From Brasilonema angustatum HA4187-MV1 (lineage in GTDB: Bacteria; Cyanobacteriota; Cyanobacteriia; Cyanobacteriales; Nostocaceae), in the NCBI GenBank assembly GCA_019359695.1, contig JAHHGV010000062.1, forward strand, positions 1 to 40,071: a stretch of 40,071 nt of DNA. The letters are read 5' to 3'. Below are positions 26,099 to 34,695 of the stretch, piece by piece. The notes beneath the pieces were generated by a model. It was not told where the DNA came from. It searched no databases and saw only the letters and a program-made list of their open reading frames with translations. How positions within the stretch are numbered: position 1 is the stretch's first letter; every line of letters starts with the position of its first letter. The position numbers and the translations under genes were made by a program.

Positions 26099-26790
26099 AT
26101 GCAGTGTCTGCGTTGTGATTCAAACCATATCCGTAGAGATAGGAAACCAAGAGGTAAACAGAATTACATATGTGCAGATTGTGGTCGTCAATTCATTCAA
26201 TATCATAATCCGAAAGGATATAGCGATGAAATGAAACGTGAGTGTTTAGAAATGTACGTTAATAGTTCTGGTTTGCGTACAATTGAAAGAGTGAAAAAAG
26301 TGCATCATACAACAATAATTTTTTGGATAAAACAAATTGGTCGTCAATTACCTGAGAATCCAGAGACAACAGAAATACCGGAAATAATGGAAATAGATGA
26401 ATTAGAAACTTTCCTCGACTCAAAAAAAACAAAATTTTGGTGTGGAGCGTAGTCAATTCCAAAATTTCAGGAATTTTGGGATGTGTGTTAGTAGATAGAA
26501 GTTCGGACACTTTTAGACATTTTTGGCAGATAATTAAGGCGTGAAAATCTTCTTTTTATGTGACGCAAGGCTTCAGCGAGGCTTCACAGTTTATCCATGT
26601 TTTATTAATAAGTAAGACCATATTATTAGCAAAATATAATTGACTTGGGTGGAAGGTGAAAATAGTAGATTAAGACACTACTTGGCGCGATTACACCGTA
26701 AAACTTTTTATTATTCGAAATCAGTAGAAATGCTTGAACTTTCGATTAGATTGTTAATTTATTATCTTAAACATCGTGAAATTCCGATGC
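26099..26790 (+). pseudogene. IS1-family transposase, frameshifted
   Basis: The first 118 codons are open: a zinc-finger-like N-terminus with four Cys (CLRCDSNHIRRDRKPRGKQN...CADCGRQF), an HTH region and MEIDELETF, the start of the DDE domain. After KFWCGA-stop the frame shifts. WSVVNSKISGILGCVLVDRSSDTFRHFWQII continues in another frame, a stop and scrambled codons follow, and TWVEGENSRLRHYLARLHRKTFYYSKSVEMLELSIRLLIYYL appears in a third. These pieces together are one IS1 transposase of cyanobacterial type with at least two frameshifts and several stops. It cannot be active. Its end is followed directly by a repeat block. Confidence 0.82.
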
Positions 26791-26807
26791 GGGGGCTTCG
26801 CCCCCGC
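26789..26807. repeat. GC-rich hairpin repeat
   Basis: GCGGGGGC-TTC-GCCCCCGC has an 8-bp perfect stem. It is a common cyanobacterial dispersed palindrome, placed exactly where the IS1 coding remnant stops. Confidence 0.85.
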
Positions 26808-26951
26808 TTTGACATGGCGATACGCGTTCGCGCAGCGTGTCCGTTCGGCGAAGCCGTGCCGCAGGCTCAGGACTCAGCGTCAAGCCTCCGGCTAATTCAT
26901 ATCGTGATTCAGCAACGCCCCTGTGATCATGCTTGCGGCTGGTTCGCTCAC

Positions 26952-26981
26952 TGTGGTCTATTCATGTGAAAACCGCTGTAA
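26952..26981. repeat. Solitary end of the TTACAGC-type element
   Basis: TGTGG...TTCATGTGAAAACCGCTGTAA closely matches the right end of the element at 28541-28643 (GTGAAAACTGCTGTAA). No left end was seen here, so it is a remnant. Confidence 0.55.
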
Positions 26982-27040
26982 AAACGAGGTAAAGATATGT
27001 GTGCAGTGAATAATTTTTGTACTACAAACTTAGCAAATAT

Positions 27041-27475
27041 TTAGACTGGTAATATAAACGCCCCTATGCGTAACCTGACTAACCCACAAATTGTCAGAAT
27101 TATCTGTTCATATTTCTCTTGATTAAGGCGAAATCTTTCAGAGGCTACTCGAAATATCTTAACCAAACGAATGATATGCTCTACGAAAATGCGCTCGGTT
27201 GATAATTCTTTGTTTTGTTGTTTTTGCTCTTTAGAGATGATTTATAAAGTAAACCTTAAATTGTAGGGTGCGTTAAAGCAGCGCTTAAGGCACCGCATTT
27301 GGTGGTGCGTTACGGCTAATTCCTACTCTCTCAAACGCTCAAATCCTTACATAGCCGTAACACACCCCTTAATCTTTACTTTATAAATGACCTCTTAATT
27401 AATCTCCGGTTTTTTGATGTTTTTTCAGGATTATTTAGATTTTATTCTCCTATATAACTTTTATTACCATTTTGA
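27041..27475 (-). pseudogene. DDE_Tnp_4-type transposase, 3' remnant interrupted by a MITE
   Basis: The C-terminal part reads ISKEQKQQNKELSTERIFVEHIIRLVKIFRVASERFRLNQ..., ending LPV-stop at 27041. 'LS..RI.VEH.I..VK.FRI.SERFR' is the usual C-terminus of DDE_Tnp_4 (IS5/IS1031-like) transposases. Upstream, past a 150-bp inserted element, the frame resumes as NKSYIGE-stop-NLNNPEKTSKNRRLIK, matching the GYxGE...PxKKP..LS segment of the same protein. The N-terminal half is not recognisable. The host DNA here is very AT-rich. Confidence 0.72.
27240..27388. mobile_element. MITE-like element inside the transposase remnant (149 bp)
   Basis: Ends ATTTATAAAGTAAACCTTAA (27240-27259) and TTAATCTTTACTTTATAAAT (27369-27388) are inverse copies with 3 mismatches. 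The centre holds the GTAGGGTGCGTTA...GGTGCGTTACGG repeat, common in cyanobacteria. It splits the transposase reading frame around it. Confidence 0.78.
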
Positions 27476-27907
27476 TCCCAACGATATTCTCCTATTATCT
27501 TCTCACTTAAATATAGATATTCAAAGTACTAATCTTTCTAAAGATATATATTAAGTTTTTCTTCCTTTCGATAGATGGTTTAAAAATTAGTATTCTTAGA
27601 AAATGAACTTGATAACTCAAAATTTTTAGTATTTTTACTGAAAATTTTAGTTACAATATAGTTGTTTTAAACAATAAATTTGTTTTGCGAATGTCTTTTA
27701 AAGAAAAATTGTTCACTCAAATCTTGATTGAAATTTATGTAACTATTCGGAAAAATGGAATGTTTTTAAATAGTTCTTGACAAAATCTACAAAAATTTTA
27801 TATGAATAAATAAATGAGTTATATCAGCCTTACTCGAAAGCTTTTGTTAATTTGTTTTTGACAATAACCTCATAAAATGTCTTAAAGTTGTAAACAAGTA
27901 ATTTTAT
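27476..27907. other. AT-rich stretch without genes
   Basis: About 430 bases of AT-rich DNA with no start codon giving a plausible protein. It is probably decayed sequence of the transposase described just before it. Confidence 0.5.
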
Positions 27908-27952
27908 TTACGCCAGTTGCTTGATTATCAAACGAATCATAGCAACATAAGC

Positions 27953-28036
27953 AAAAGCTTCAGTGGTCTCAGGTAAGACCTGATAATACTTAACAAAAGC
28001 TTCAGTGGTCTCAGGTAAGACCTGATAATCCTTACT
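27953..28036. repeat. 42-bp tandem duplication in the dead transposase
   Basis: AAAAGCTTCAGTGGTCTCAG... starts at 27953 and again at 27995 with near identity. It encodes the 14-residue unit VKYYQVLPETTEAF twice. The length is a multiple of three. Confidence 0.88.
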
Positions 28037-28228
28037 CAATCGCTGACACCCTATGCCTACGGCATGGCTACGCCTAACGGGGATGTCCTCCGGACACGCT
28101 ACGCGCTCCGCCAGTCGCAGCCTACGGCTCGCTCCGCTAACATGGGGAGCCAGTACTGAAGCGCGTAGCGTGGCACTTTGTGCCATAGGAGGGTTTCCCT
28201 CCGTAGGTATCTGGCGTTGGAAACCAAG

Positions 28229-28322
28229 CCAAATGCTACCCTGCGAGAAGCCTTCTGGCGGGCGTCTACAAGTCGGGAAACCCTAGCCGAACACTGGCTC
28301 CCCAATACCGCGCTGGCTCACC
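28229..28322. repeat. 94-bp dispersed repeat, copy 2
   Basis: Counterpart of 12038-12131 in the same orientation. It is part of the palindromic block (about 28040-28325) that interrupts the IS5 transposase remnant. Confidence 0.75.
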
Positions 28323-28540
28323 AATTAAACCAACCAAAAGTCCCCTCCACGAGCCAACGTTTGGGCAATACTACAAACCCTTTCTGCTCCTCCGTACGGT
28401 ACGAACACTTAAAATACAACAATATACATCGATAACCCAGTGCATGAAATCCTTACCACGATATCCTCCGTCAACCCAAATCGTGATCAAACGATCAAAG
28501 CGATAGCTTCGCTGCTGCTTTCAGCAGATCGTGCGCTTTG

Positions 28541-28643
28541 TTACAGCCATTCTCAGGTAAATAAACCACAGTCCAAGGGGGGCAAGGCATTGCACCCTTA
28601 CAATTACAAACTGTGTGGTTCATTTAGGTGAAAACTGCTGTAA
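28541..28643. mobile_element. MITE-like element with TTACAGC ends (103 bp)
   Basis: Left end TTACAGCCATTCTCAGGTAA... and right end ...TTAGGTGAAAACTGCTGTAA are inverse copies over about 30 bases with a few mismatches. The centre holds GGGGGGCAAGGCATTGCACCC. It interrupts the IS5 transposase remnant; a lone right end of the same type is at 26952. Confidence 0.8.
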
Positions 28644-29092
28644 GCGAAGCCGCGAACTTGTTTTGCGCCTGCTTGTTCACTGATACTCCCAGCAGTTATC
28701 ACGACAACAATGAGCAAACCCAGTGTATCAACGAGCATATGTCGTTTACGCCCTTTCATCTTTTTGCCAGAGTCGTAGCCAACTTCTTGGGATACCATCG
28801 TCGCAGTTTCAACCGTTTGACTGTCTATGATTGCTTCAGAGGGTGACGCTTCTCGGTTACAGGAAAGACGTACCCACAACCGTAGTCGCTCATGGATTTG
28901 TTGCCAAATTCCAGATTTTACTTTGACAATAAAATAAATACAGTAACGTAAAGTGCTTGGTTCTTCTCAAGCACAGCTAATTAAGCTGAAAGTAGGAACT
29001 AGAGATAGCTTAACCCAGGGACAACCCCCCTAGACTCCCAAAGCACCAGGGGGGAACTATCCCAAGGTTAGTTGCACATCACGTAACTGTTT

Positions 29093-29114
29093 AATTAGCC
29101 AGATTGGGCTAATT
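29093..29114. promoter_or_regulatory. Inverted repeat upstream of the HTH gene
   Basis: AATTAGCC (29093-29100) and GGCTAATT (29107-29114) form a perfect 8-bp dyad about 100 bases before the HTH gene start. It could be an operator, but this is inference only. Confidence 0.35.
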
Positions 29115-29211
29115 AATTGTGCAGATGTTAAACGATTTCTGCCAAGATTTCGTTAACACCTGCTCCAGACGCTTTGCCCAGTTTTCCAGTTGACGACAAC
29201 TTGTAGAAATT

Positions 29212-29814
29212 ATGACACAGTATTACAGCCAAAATCAAGCTTTTGACCACCTCAACCTTACTGATAGTAAGTATGCTGACAGTAAGTTTTTAACGCCTTT
29301 TCAGCGGAATCTGCTGCTGAAGAATTTGCAAGCAGATTTGCAACCAGAATATCGGCGCAGATTGGAAATCATGTTGCTAACAGATCAAGGGAAATCTCAA
29401 ACCCAAATCTGTCAAATGTTAGGTTGTTCTCAGGAGATGGCACGCTACTGGAGTGCTGTAGCACAAGCAGGTCTGGCGCATACATGGCAGGAGCGACCGA
29501 TAGGCAGACCTAAAACTGTAAACGACCAATATATCGAACGGTTGAAGGAATTAGTAAGCCATAGCCCTAGTGAGTATGGCTATGCATTTGGGTGCTGGAC
29601 AGCCCAATGGTTGAGCAAACATCTAGCGACTGAATTTGGCATTGAAATTAGCGATCGCCACATCAATCGGTTGCTCAAACAAATGGGGCTTTCCACAAAA
29701 CAAAAACGCTCTTTTGCTAAAGGGGCAACAAGCCATATCAAGAATACTCACATTACGATTGGCGACTTGCAATCCAATGAGGCTAGTTTCCATTGGTCAT
29801 TCAATGTGATTTAG
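29212..29814 (+). CDS. IS630-like helix-turn-helix protein, no catalytic domain
   Basis: 200 residues. The first half has an HTH of the IS630/IS-winged-helix type (EYRRRLEIMLLTDQGKSQTQICQMLGCSQEMARYWSAVAQAG), then a PIGRPKTV linker. A second winged HTH follows (YGYAFGCWTAQWLSKHLATEFGIEISDRHINRLLKQMGLSTKQKRS). This is the DNA-binding half of an IS630-family transposase, but the DDE catalytic domain is absent and the protein ends 30-40 residues later. The frame is intact and the gene lies 33 bases before the ABC exporter. It is therefore more likely a domesticated regulator of the exporter operon than debris. That role is inference. Confidence 0.75.
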   Translation: MTQYYSQNQAFDHLNLTDSKYADSKFLTPFQRNLLLKNLQADLQPEYRRRLEIMLLTDQGKSQTQICQMLGCSQEMARYWSAVAQAGLAHTWQERPIGRPKTVNDQYIERLKELVSHSPSEYGYAFGCWTAQWLSKHLATEFGIEISDRHINRLLKQMGLSTKQKRSFAKGATSHIKNTHITIGDLQSNEASFHWSFNVI

Positions 29815-29847
29815 ACCAAGAACTAATTCTGTGTTAGAGGTCAGTAA

Positions 29848-32800
29848 ATGCCATCAGTATTTTCCCAGGAACAGCTTTGTGAAAAAATTACCGCTAGCTT
29901 GGGTGATTCGCTTTCAGCAAACGAACTAGCAAACTGCGTCAAAGCAGTAGAAATCGTCGAGCCATTAGTAGCAAAACAGTTTTGGCAAGCAGAAACCGCA
30001 AAGGGCGGCATCTACATAATCCTTGCGGGTAAAGTCAGACTAATGGATAGCTCTAATAACTTAATCACCACTTTAACAAGCGGGGCATCATTCGGTGAAA
30101 TGACTCTGTTTCCAGAAGATGTCTTTCAACCTTACACCGCTAGAGCTTCTACAAACTTAAAGCTTTGCTATCTCAAGGATGAAACGTTGCAAGCTTTGAT
30201 GGGCAAATATGCTAGTTTGAGCGATCGCCTATACCGCAAAGCAGAACTTTGGGACTTGCTACTGTTATGTTGCCGCGAGAATCAACTTCCTCGCAACACT
30301 TCAGTTGAGGAAATACTCCGAGCCTTATCTTATTTCTCGCGGCACAATCTGGATACTGGCACCCTGAGTGCAACATTATCCAAAGATTGCAAACTGTGGC
30401 TGCTGCACCGGGGAAAACTGCAACATTCATCCGGTCAGTCCTTGACACCTGCGAATATATGCGCTGTTGAAAAACAAGGTACTTGGCAGGCAATACAACC
30501 AACAATTTTGTACAGTCTAAGCAATGCTGATTGGCAAACAGCACTCCAGCACTGGTCTGAGTTGGCATTGGTTGATTCCGACTCAAAAGTTGTTGCCTCG
30601 GATGACCAACAGACGCCTCATAGCACGTCTTTCGCAGAAGAATTGAAGAATGGCAGTAATGTTATTCCATTTCCGCAGCCAGCTTTAGAGCCAAAACAAA
30701 AGCAAAAGAAGCGACGAGCCTACTTTCCCAGTCCCAACGTGAGCGTGGGGCATTGGTGGGGAAAGATCGCCAAGCGCTATCCGTTCTTTGCACAACAAAG
30801 CTCCTCTGACTGTGGTGCAGCAACTCTTGTGATGATAAGTCGCTATTGGGGCAAGCACTTGTCGGTAAATCGCCTGCGGGATTTAACTAACACGAGTCGG
30901 AGCGGGGCATCACTAAAAAGTCTAGCCGCAGCGGCAGAAACCATCGGTTTTTCTACTCGTCCAGTAAAAGCCAGCCTTGACAAATTGGCACAACAACCGT
31001 TACCTGCGATCGCTCACTGGGAAGGCAAACATTACATCGTCGTCTATGAAATTACCAAAAAGCAGGTAATTGTTGGCGACCCAGCGATCGGTCAACTCAC
31101 TCTCACAAACAGAGAATTCAATGCAGGTTGGACTGGCTATGCATTGTTATTGCAACCCACAGCTCTACTCAAAGAAAGCCAGGAAGCAACTCAACCATTC
31201 TGGCAGTTTTTTGAGTTAATCAAACCCCACTGGCTAGTGCTGCTAGAAGTGTTCATGGCTAGTGTGTTTATTCAGGTGTTTGGACTGGTAACGCCACTAT
31301 TCACCCAACTGCTGTTGGATCGAGTGATTGTCCAAGGCAGCATTCTGTCTTTAAACGCCGTCGGGTTAGGGTTGCTAATTTTTGGTTTGTTCCGCGTTGC
31401 CACGAACGGACTGCGGCAATATATGCTGGATCACACTGCGAACCGGATCGGAGTAGCGCTGATGGTGGGTTTTATTAAACATACCTTCCGACTGCCACTG
31501 GCGTTCTTCGAGTCACGTTTCGTTGGCGATATTATTTCTCGCGTCCAAGAAAATCAGAAAATTCAGCGCTTCCTCACCGGAGAAGCACTGTCAATCATTC
31601 TCGATTTGCTGACAGTGTTTATCTATGTGGGATTGATGTTTTGGTACAGCTGGCAGATGGCATTGCTGGTGCTGGTGATTGTGCCGCCATTTTTTCTACT
31701 GGCACTGTTTGCAACGCCTTTCTTGCGTCGCATCGCCAAAGAGATCTTTAATGCCGCAGCCAACGAGAACAGTTATCTGATTGAAGCCCTCACAGGGATT
31801 CGCTCTGTCCGCTCAATGGCAGTTGAGCAGACAGTGCGCTGGCATTGGGAGGAAAAGCTCCATCGTTTGATTAAAAAAAGCTTTAGTGGGCAGGTGATTG
31901 CTAACCGCCTGCAAATTTTCAGTTCCTCTATCGAATCGATTGCCACTACAGCATTGCTGTGGTTTGGGGCATGGCTTGTGATTCAAAACCAACTCACCAT
32001 TGGACAATTAGTTGCTTTCAATATGTTGTTGGCCAACATCATTCATCCTTTCCAACGGCTGGCAGTGCTGTGGAATCAATTGCAGGAAGTGATTGTTTCT
32101 ACTGAGCGGATTAATGATGTCCTAGAGGCAGAGCCAGAAGAAGACTTACAACGTCAACCCCGCCAGTACTTACCCAGACTTCAAGGAAGAATTCGCTTTG
32201 ATAATGTCACTTTCCGCTATCACCCAGAAAGCGATATTAACGTGCTGGAAAATCTCAGTTTTGAAGTACTGCCAGAGCAAACTGTGGCGGTGGTGGGACG
32301 TAGCGGTTCTGGGAAAACCACCCTCTCCAAGTTGATTTTGGGTTTATATCCGCCGACAGGTGGCAATGTGTTGATCGACGGTCAAGATGTGGCAAGCATT
32401 TCCCTGAACTCGCTCCGTTCTCAAATTGGTGTTGTCGATCAAGATACATTTTTGTTTGGCGGTACGATTCGGGAAAACTTAAGCATCGCTCATTCAGAAG
32501 CTACTCTCGAGGAGATTATTGAGGCAGCGCGTCTGGCTGGAGCTGACGAATTTATTAAGCAATTGCCAATGGGTTATGAAACCCAAATCGGTGAAGGTGG
32601 CGGGATGTTATCTGGGGGACAACGCCAGAGGTTAGCGATCGCCCGTGCTTTGCTTGGGAATCCCCGCTTATTAATTTTTGATGAAGCCACTAGTCACCTC
32701 GACGCTGAATCCGAAAGTATCATTCAAAACAACCTCAACACCATTCTCAAAGGGCGGACAACCCTAATAATCGCCCATCGCCTTTCCACCGTGCGTAATG

Positions 32801-32922
32801 CTGACTTGATCCTGGTTTTAGATCGCGGTGTATTGATCGAAAGCGGTACTCACAACCAATTAATTACCAAAAAAGGTCATTACTACTATCTCAATCAGCA
32901 ACAGTTGGCTCAAGCTTACTAA
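29848..32922 (+). CDS. C39-peptidase ABC exporter with N-terminal cNMP-binding-like domain
   Basis: 1024 residues. Domain order: cyclic-nucleotide-binding-like domain (about 35-120; IYIILAGKVRL...GASFGEMTLF), a variable linker region, C39 cysteine peptidase (about 310-440), six-helix membrane domain (about 455-740) and ATPase (about 780-1020). The peptidase triad is intact: Cys322 in SSDCGAATLVMI, His395 in WEGKHYIVVY and Asp411 in VGDPAIG. The ATPase has Walker A GRSGSGKT (817-824), LSGGQRQR and FDEATSHLD. Such exporters cut leader peptides after a double glycine and export the core, which fits the GG precursors at 39614-40061. HetC of Anabaena has a similar build. First of a plus-strand set with HlyD and a prolyl isomerase. 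Confidence 0.93.
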   Translation: MPSVFSQEQLCEKITASLGDSLSANELANCVKAVEIVEPLVAKQFWQAETAKGGIYIILAGKVRLMDSSNNLITTLTSGASFGEMTLFPEDVFQPYTARASTNLKLCYLKDETLQALMGKYASLSDRLYRKAELWDLLLLCCRENQLPRNTSVEEILRALSYFSRHNLDTGTLSATLSKDCKLWLLHRGKLQHSSGQSLTPANICAVEKQGTWQAIQPTILYSLSNADWQTALQHWSELALVDSDSKVVASDDQQTPHSTSFAEELKNGSNVIPFPQPALEPKQKQKKRRAYFPSPNVSVGHWWGKIAKRYPFFAQQSSSDCGAATLVMISRYWGKHLSVNRLRDLTNTSRSGASLKSLAAAAETIGFSTRPVKASLDKLAQQPLPAIAHWEGKHYIVVYEITKKQVIVGDPAIGQLTLTNREFNAGWTGYALLLQPTALLKESQEATQPFWQFFELIKPHWLVLLEVFMASVFIQVFGLVTPLFTQLLLDRVIVQGSILSLNAVGLGLLIFGLFRVATNGLRQYMLDHTANRIGVALMVGFIKHTFRLPLAFFESRFVGDIISRVQENQKIQRFLTGEALSIILDLLTVFIYVGLMFWYSWQMALLVLVIVPPFFLLALFATPFLRRIAKEIFNAAANENSYLIEALTGIRSVRSMAVEQTVRWHWEEKLHRLIKKSFSGQVIANRLQIFSSSIESIATTALLWFGAWLVIQNQLTIGQLVAFNMLLANIIHPFQRLAVLWNQLQEVIVSTERINDVLEAEPEEDLQRQPRQYLPRLQGRIRFDNVTFRYHPESDINVLENLSFEVLPEQTVAVVGRSGSGKTTLSKLILGLYPPTGGNVLIDGQDVASISLNSLRSQIGVVDQDTFLFGGTIRENLSIAHSEATLEEIIEAARLAGADEFIKQLPMGYETQIGEGGGMLSGGQRQRLAIARALLGNPRLLIFDEATSHLDAESESIIQNNLNTILKGRTTLIIAHRLSTVRNADLILVLDRGVLIESGTHNQLITKKGHYYYLNQQQLAQAY

Positions 32923-33050
32923 AAGTTGTGAGTTATGAGCCATGAACTATGAGTTTTTAAATTTTTCACTTCTAATTCCTAACTCTGTACAGACGTTCCG
33001 CTTCCTTGCGTTTCTACTTTGCTCTTCCTAACCCTCCTTACATAAAAACT

Positions 33051-34580
33051 ATGCCAAACCCATCTCGTAATTCATCATCCCTGGTCAATGCGCCTGAGTC
33101 GGTTGAAGATTCTAGTGAGGTTAAACAGCGATCGCCAGCACAAACTCAAACCAGCGATTGGTTTTACGGCACCGAGGAACTGCTGGATGCTTTGCCTCGG
33201 CTTTGGACGCGTTCAATGCTATATTTGCTGGTAGGCTTTACAGTTCTCGGCTTACCTTGGGCGATGCTCTCTCAGGTGGATGAAACAGGCAGTGCCAAAG
33301 GACGTATTGAACCATTAGGCGCAACGCAAAGAATAGACTCTCCAGCGCCAGGAACCGTCATCAGTGTGAGAGTAAGAGAAGGCGAAACTATTAAAGCAGG
33401 GCAAACTCTGCTCGAACTGGAGTCTAATTTACTGCGAATGAATTTGCAGCAAGCGCAGGCAAAGCTTTCTGGCCAATTAAATCAGCAGGCGCAACTCGAA
33501 CTGCTCAAAAATCAATTGCTGGTCACTATCCATACCCAGCAGCAACAAAACCAAGCGCAACAATCAGAAAAACTAACGCAAGTGCAGCAGGCGCAACAGA
33601 ATCTTGATACTCTCAAGAGTGCTTACAACTTACAAAAACAGGAAAAAGTCGTTAAAGTCAATCAGGCGCGGCAAGCGGTTGATTCAAGCAAGGCAGCCTA
33701 CGAGTTAGCACAAGTTCGTTTGGAGGGTGCCAAGGAAAAAATACCACGATATAAAAAAGTTTTTCAACAGGGTGCAATTCCACAAGAACGGTTTTTAGAA
33801 GTGGAACAGGCGGTCAAAGAAAACTACCAAAGCCTGGTGCAAGCAAAGTCGGAGAGAGATCAGGCTCAGTCGGGCTTGCAAGAACAACAAAACAGTTCTC
33901 AAATGGTTATTCATCAAGCAGAGGGGGATATTCAGCAAGCGCAACTCCGCTTGCAACAGCAGCAACGTAACAAAGATACCCTGATTCATACAGGCGATCT
34001 GGCTGTGCTTAAAACGACCGAACAGTTCAAAAACGTGGAATCACAAATTGCAGCGCTGCGATCAGAGATTGCTCAAATCAAAAGCCAGATCGCATCCTTA
34101 AATTTCCAGTTACAGCAACGAGTGGTGCGATCGCCTATTGATGGCATAATTTTTGCATTGCCTATCAGCAAACCTGGGTCTGTGCTACAACCCGGTCAGA
34201 TGATTGCTCAAATTTCCCCCAAGGAATCTCCTTTTGTACTAAGAGCTGAGATGCCTAGTCAACAAAGTGGTTTCTTGAAGGTGGGAAGCAAAGTCAAAAT
34301 CAAGTTTGATGCCTATCCCTTCCAAGATTATGGAATAATGCTTGGGCGCATCAGTCGGATTTCACCAGACTCGAAAGTTAAAGAAACTAACTCTGGCAAG
34401 ATAGATACTTTTGAGTTGGATATTGCCCTACAGCAGCCTTATATCCAAAATGGCAACAAACGTATTCTAATAACGCCAGGTCAGACAGCCACTGCTGAGG
34501 TGATTATCCGGCAGCGTCGTGTGATCGACTTGATCTTAGATCCGTTTAAGAAGTTGCAAAAAGGCGGTTTAGAACTCTAG
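33051..34580 (+). CDS. HlyD-family membrane fusion protein (periplasmic adaptor)
   Basis: 509 residues from the ATG at 33051; a TTG at 33006 would add 15 residues. One membrane helix near the N-terminus (about 55-74, MLYLLVGFTVLGLPWAML) follows a cytosolic tail. Then comes a lipoyl-like half (RIDSPAPGTVISVRVREGETIKAGQTLLELES), a very long Gln-rich coiled coil (about 125-340), the returning lipoyl half (RVVRSPIDGIIFALPI..PGSVLQPGQMIAQI) and a beta-barrel. It links the ABC exporter to an outer-membrane channel (TolC-like, not in the window) for type I secretion. It lies 128 bases after the exporter gene. Confidence 0.92.
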   Translation: MPNPSRNSSSLVNAPESVEDSSEVKQRSPAQTQTSDWFYGTEELLDALPRLWTRSMLYLLVGFTVLGLPWAMLSQVDETGSAKGRIEPLGATQRIDSPAPGTVISVRVREGETIKAGQTLLELESNLLRMNLQQAQAKLSGQLNQQAQLELLKNQLLVTIHTQQQQNQAQQSEKLTQVQQAQQNLDTLKSAYNLQKQEKVVKVNQARQAVDSSKAAYELAQVRLEGAKEKIPRYKKVFQQGAIPQERFLEVEQAVKENYQSLVQAKSERDQAQSGLQEQQNSSQMVIHQAEGDIQQAQLRLQQQQRNKDTLIHTGDLAVLKTTEQFKNVESQIAALRSEIAQIKSQIASLNFQLQQRVVRSPIDGIIFALPISKPGSVLQPGQMIAQISPKESPFVLRAEMPSQQSGFLKVGSKVKIKFDAYPFQDYGIMLGRISRISPDSKVKETNSGKIDTFELDIALQQPYIQNGNKRILITPGQTATAEVIIRQRRVIDLILDPFKKLQKGGLEL

Positions 34581-34608
34581 AAACGCGATATCCTTGCGTC
34601 TCTACAAA

Positions 34609-34660
34609 ATCCAAAATCCAAAACTTGTACTGAGCGAAGTCGAAGTATCCAAAATCCAAA
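34609..34660. repeat. CCAAAAT tandem repeat split by a dispersed 24-bp repeat
   Basis: ATCCAAAATCCAAAA is followed by CTTGTACTGAGCGAAGTCGA (24-base unit at 34624-34647) and then CCAAAATCCAAAAT again. The 24-base word is a common cyanobacterial interspersed repeat that appears to have landed in a heptamer tract. Confidence 0.75.
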
Positions 34661-34695
34661 ATTTCAAATCCAGTGATTGTGAGAAAAATTGCACT

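Larger units (their letters stand above)
26059..26920 (+). mobile_element. Decayed IS1-family insertion sequence
   Basis: Imperfect terminal inverted repeats: GGGCGTTGCATAATGAG... at 26059 and ...GATTCAGCAACGCCC ending at 26920 (23 of 28 match). Between them lies one broken IS1-type transposase gene. No target-site duplication is recognisable. A palindromic repeat block (26789-26890) has been inserted before the right end. Confidence 0.8.
27908..28955 (-). pseudogene. IS5-type transposase, fragmented by two repeat insertions
   Basis: Read on the minus strand from 28955: GIWQQIHERLRLWVRL...EASPSEAIIDSQTVETA...GYDSGKKMKGRKRHMLVDTLGLLIVVVITAGSI...GAKQV, then a 103-bp element, then KAHDLLKAAAKLS...[21 protein letters not shown]...[21 protein letters not shown] repeat block of about 290 bp follows, and then QRLSKDYQVLPETTEAF (duplicated)...YVAMIRLIIKQLA-stop at 27908. 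These are successive blocks of a typical IS5-family transposase, including the DSQ and DGGYRG catalytic regions. It contains frameshifts and lacks the N-terminus, so it is dead. Confidence 0.82.

Noticed and set aside
27953-28036. Possible CRISPR repeats
   Set aside because: Only two adjacent copies with no spacer between them, and they encode part of a transposase; no CRISPR array or cas gene is present in the window.
28053-28435. Plus-strand frames of 77-85 codons in the IS5 remnant
   Set aside because: They are complementary to the transposase remnant and palindromic repeats; minus-strand family matches explain the DNA.
29848-32922. Exporter as HetC (heterocyst differentiation)
   Set aside because: The architecture is HetC-like, but the neighbours are HlyD, a prolyl isomerase and RiPP genes rather than hetP, so a peptide exporter is the safer call.
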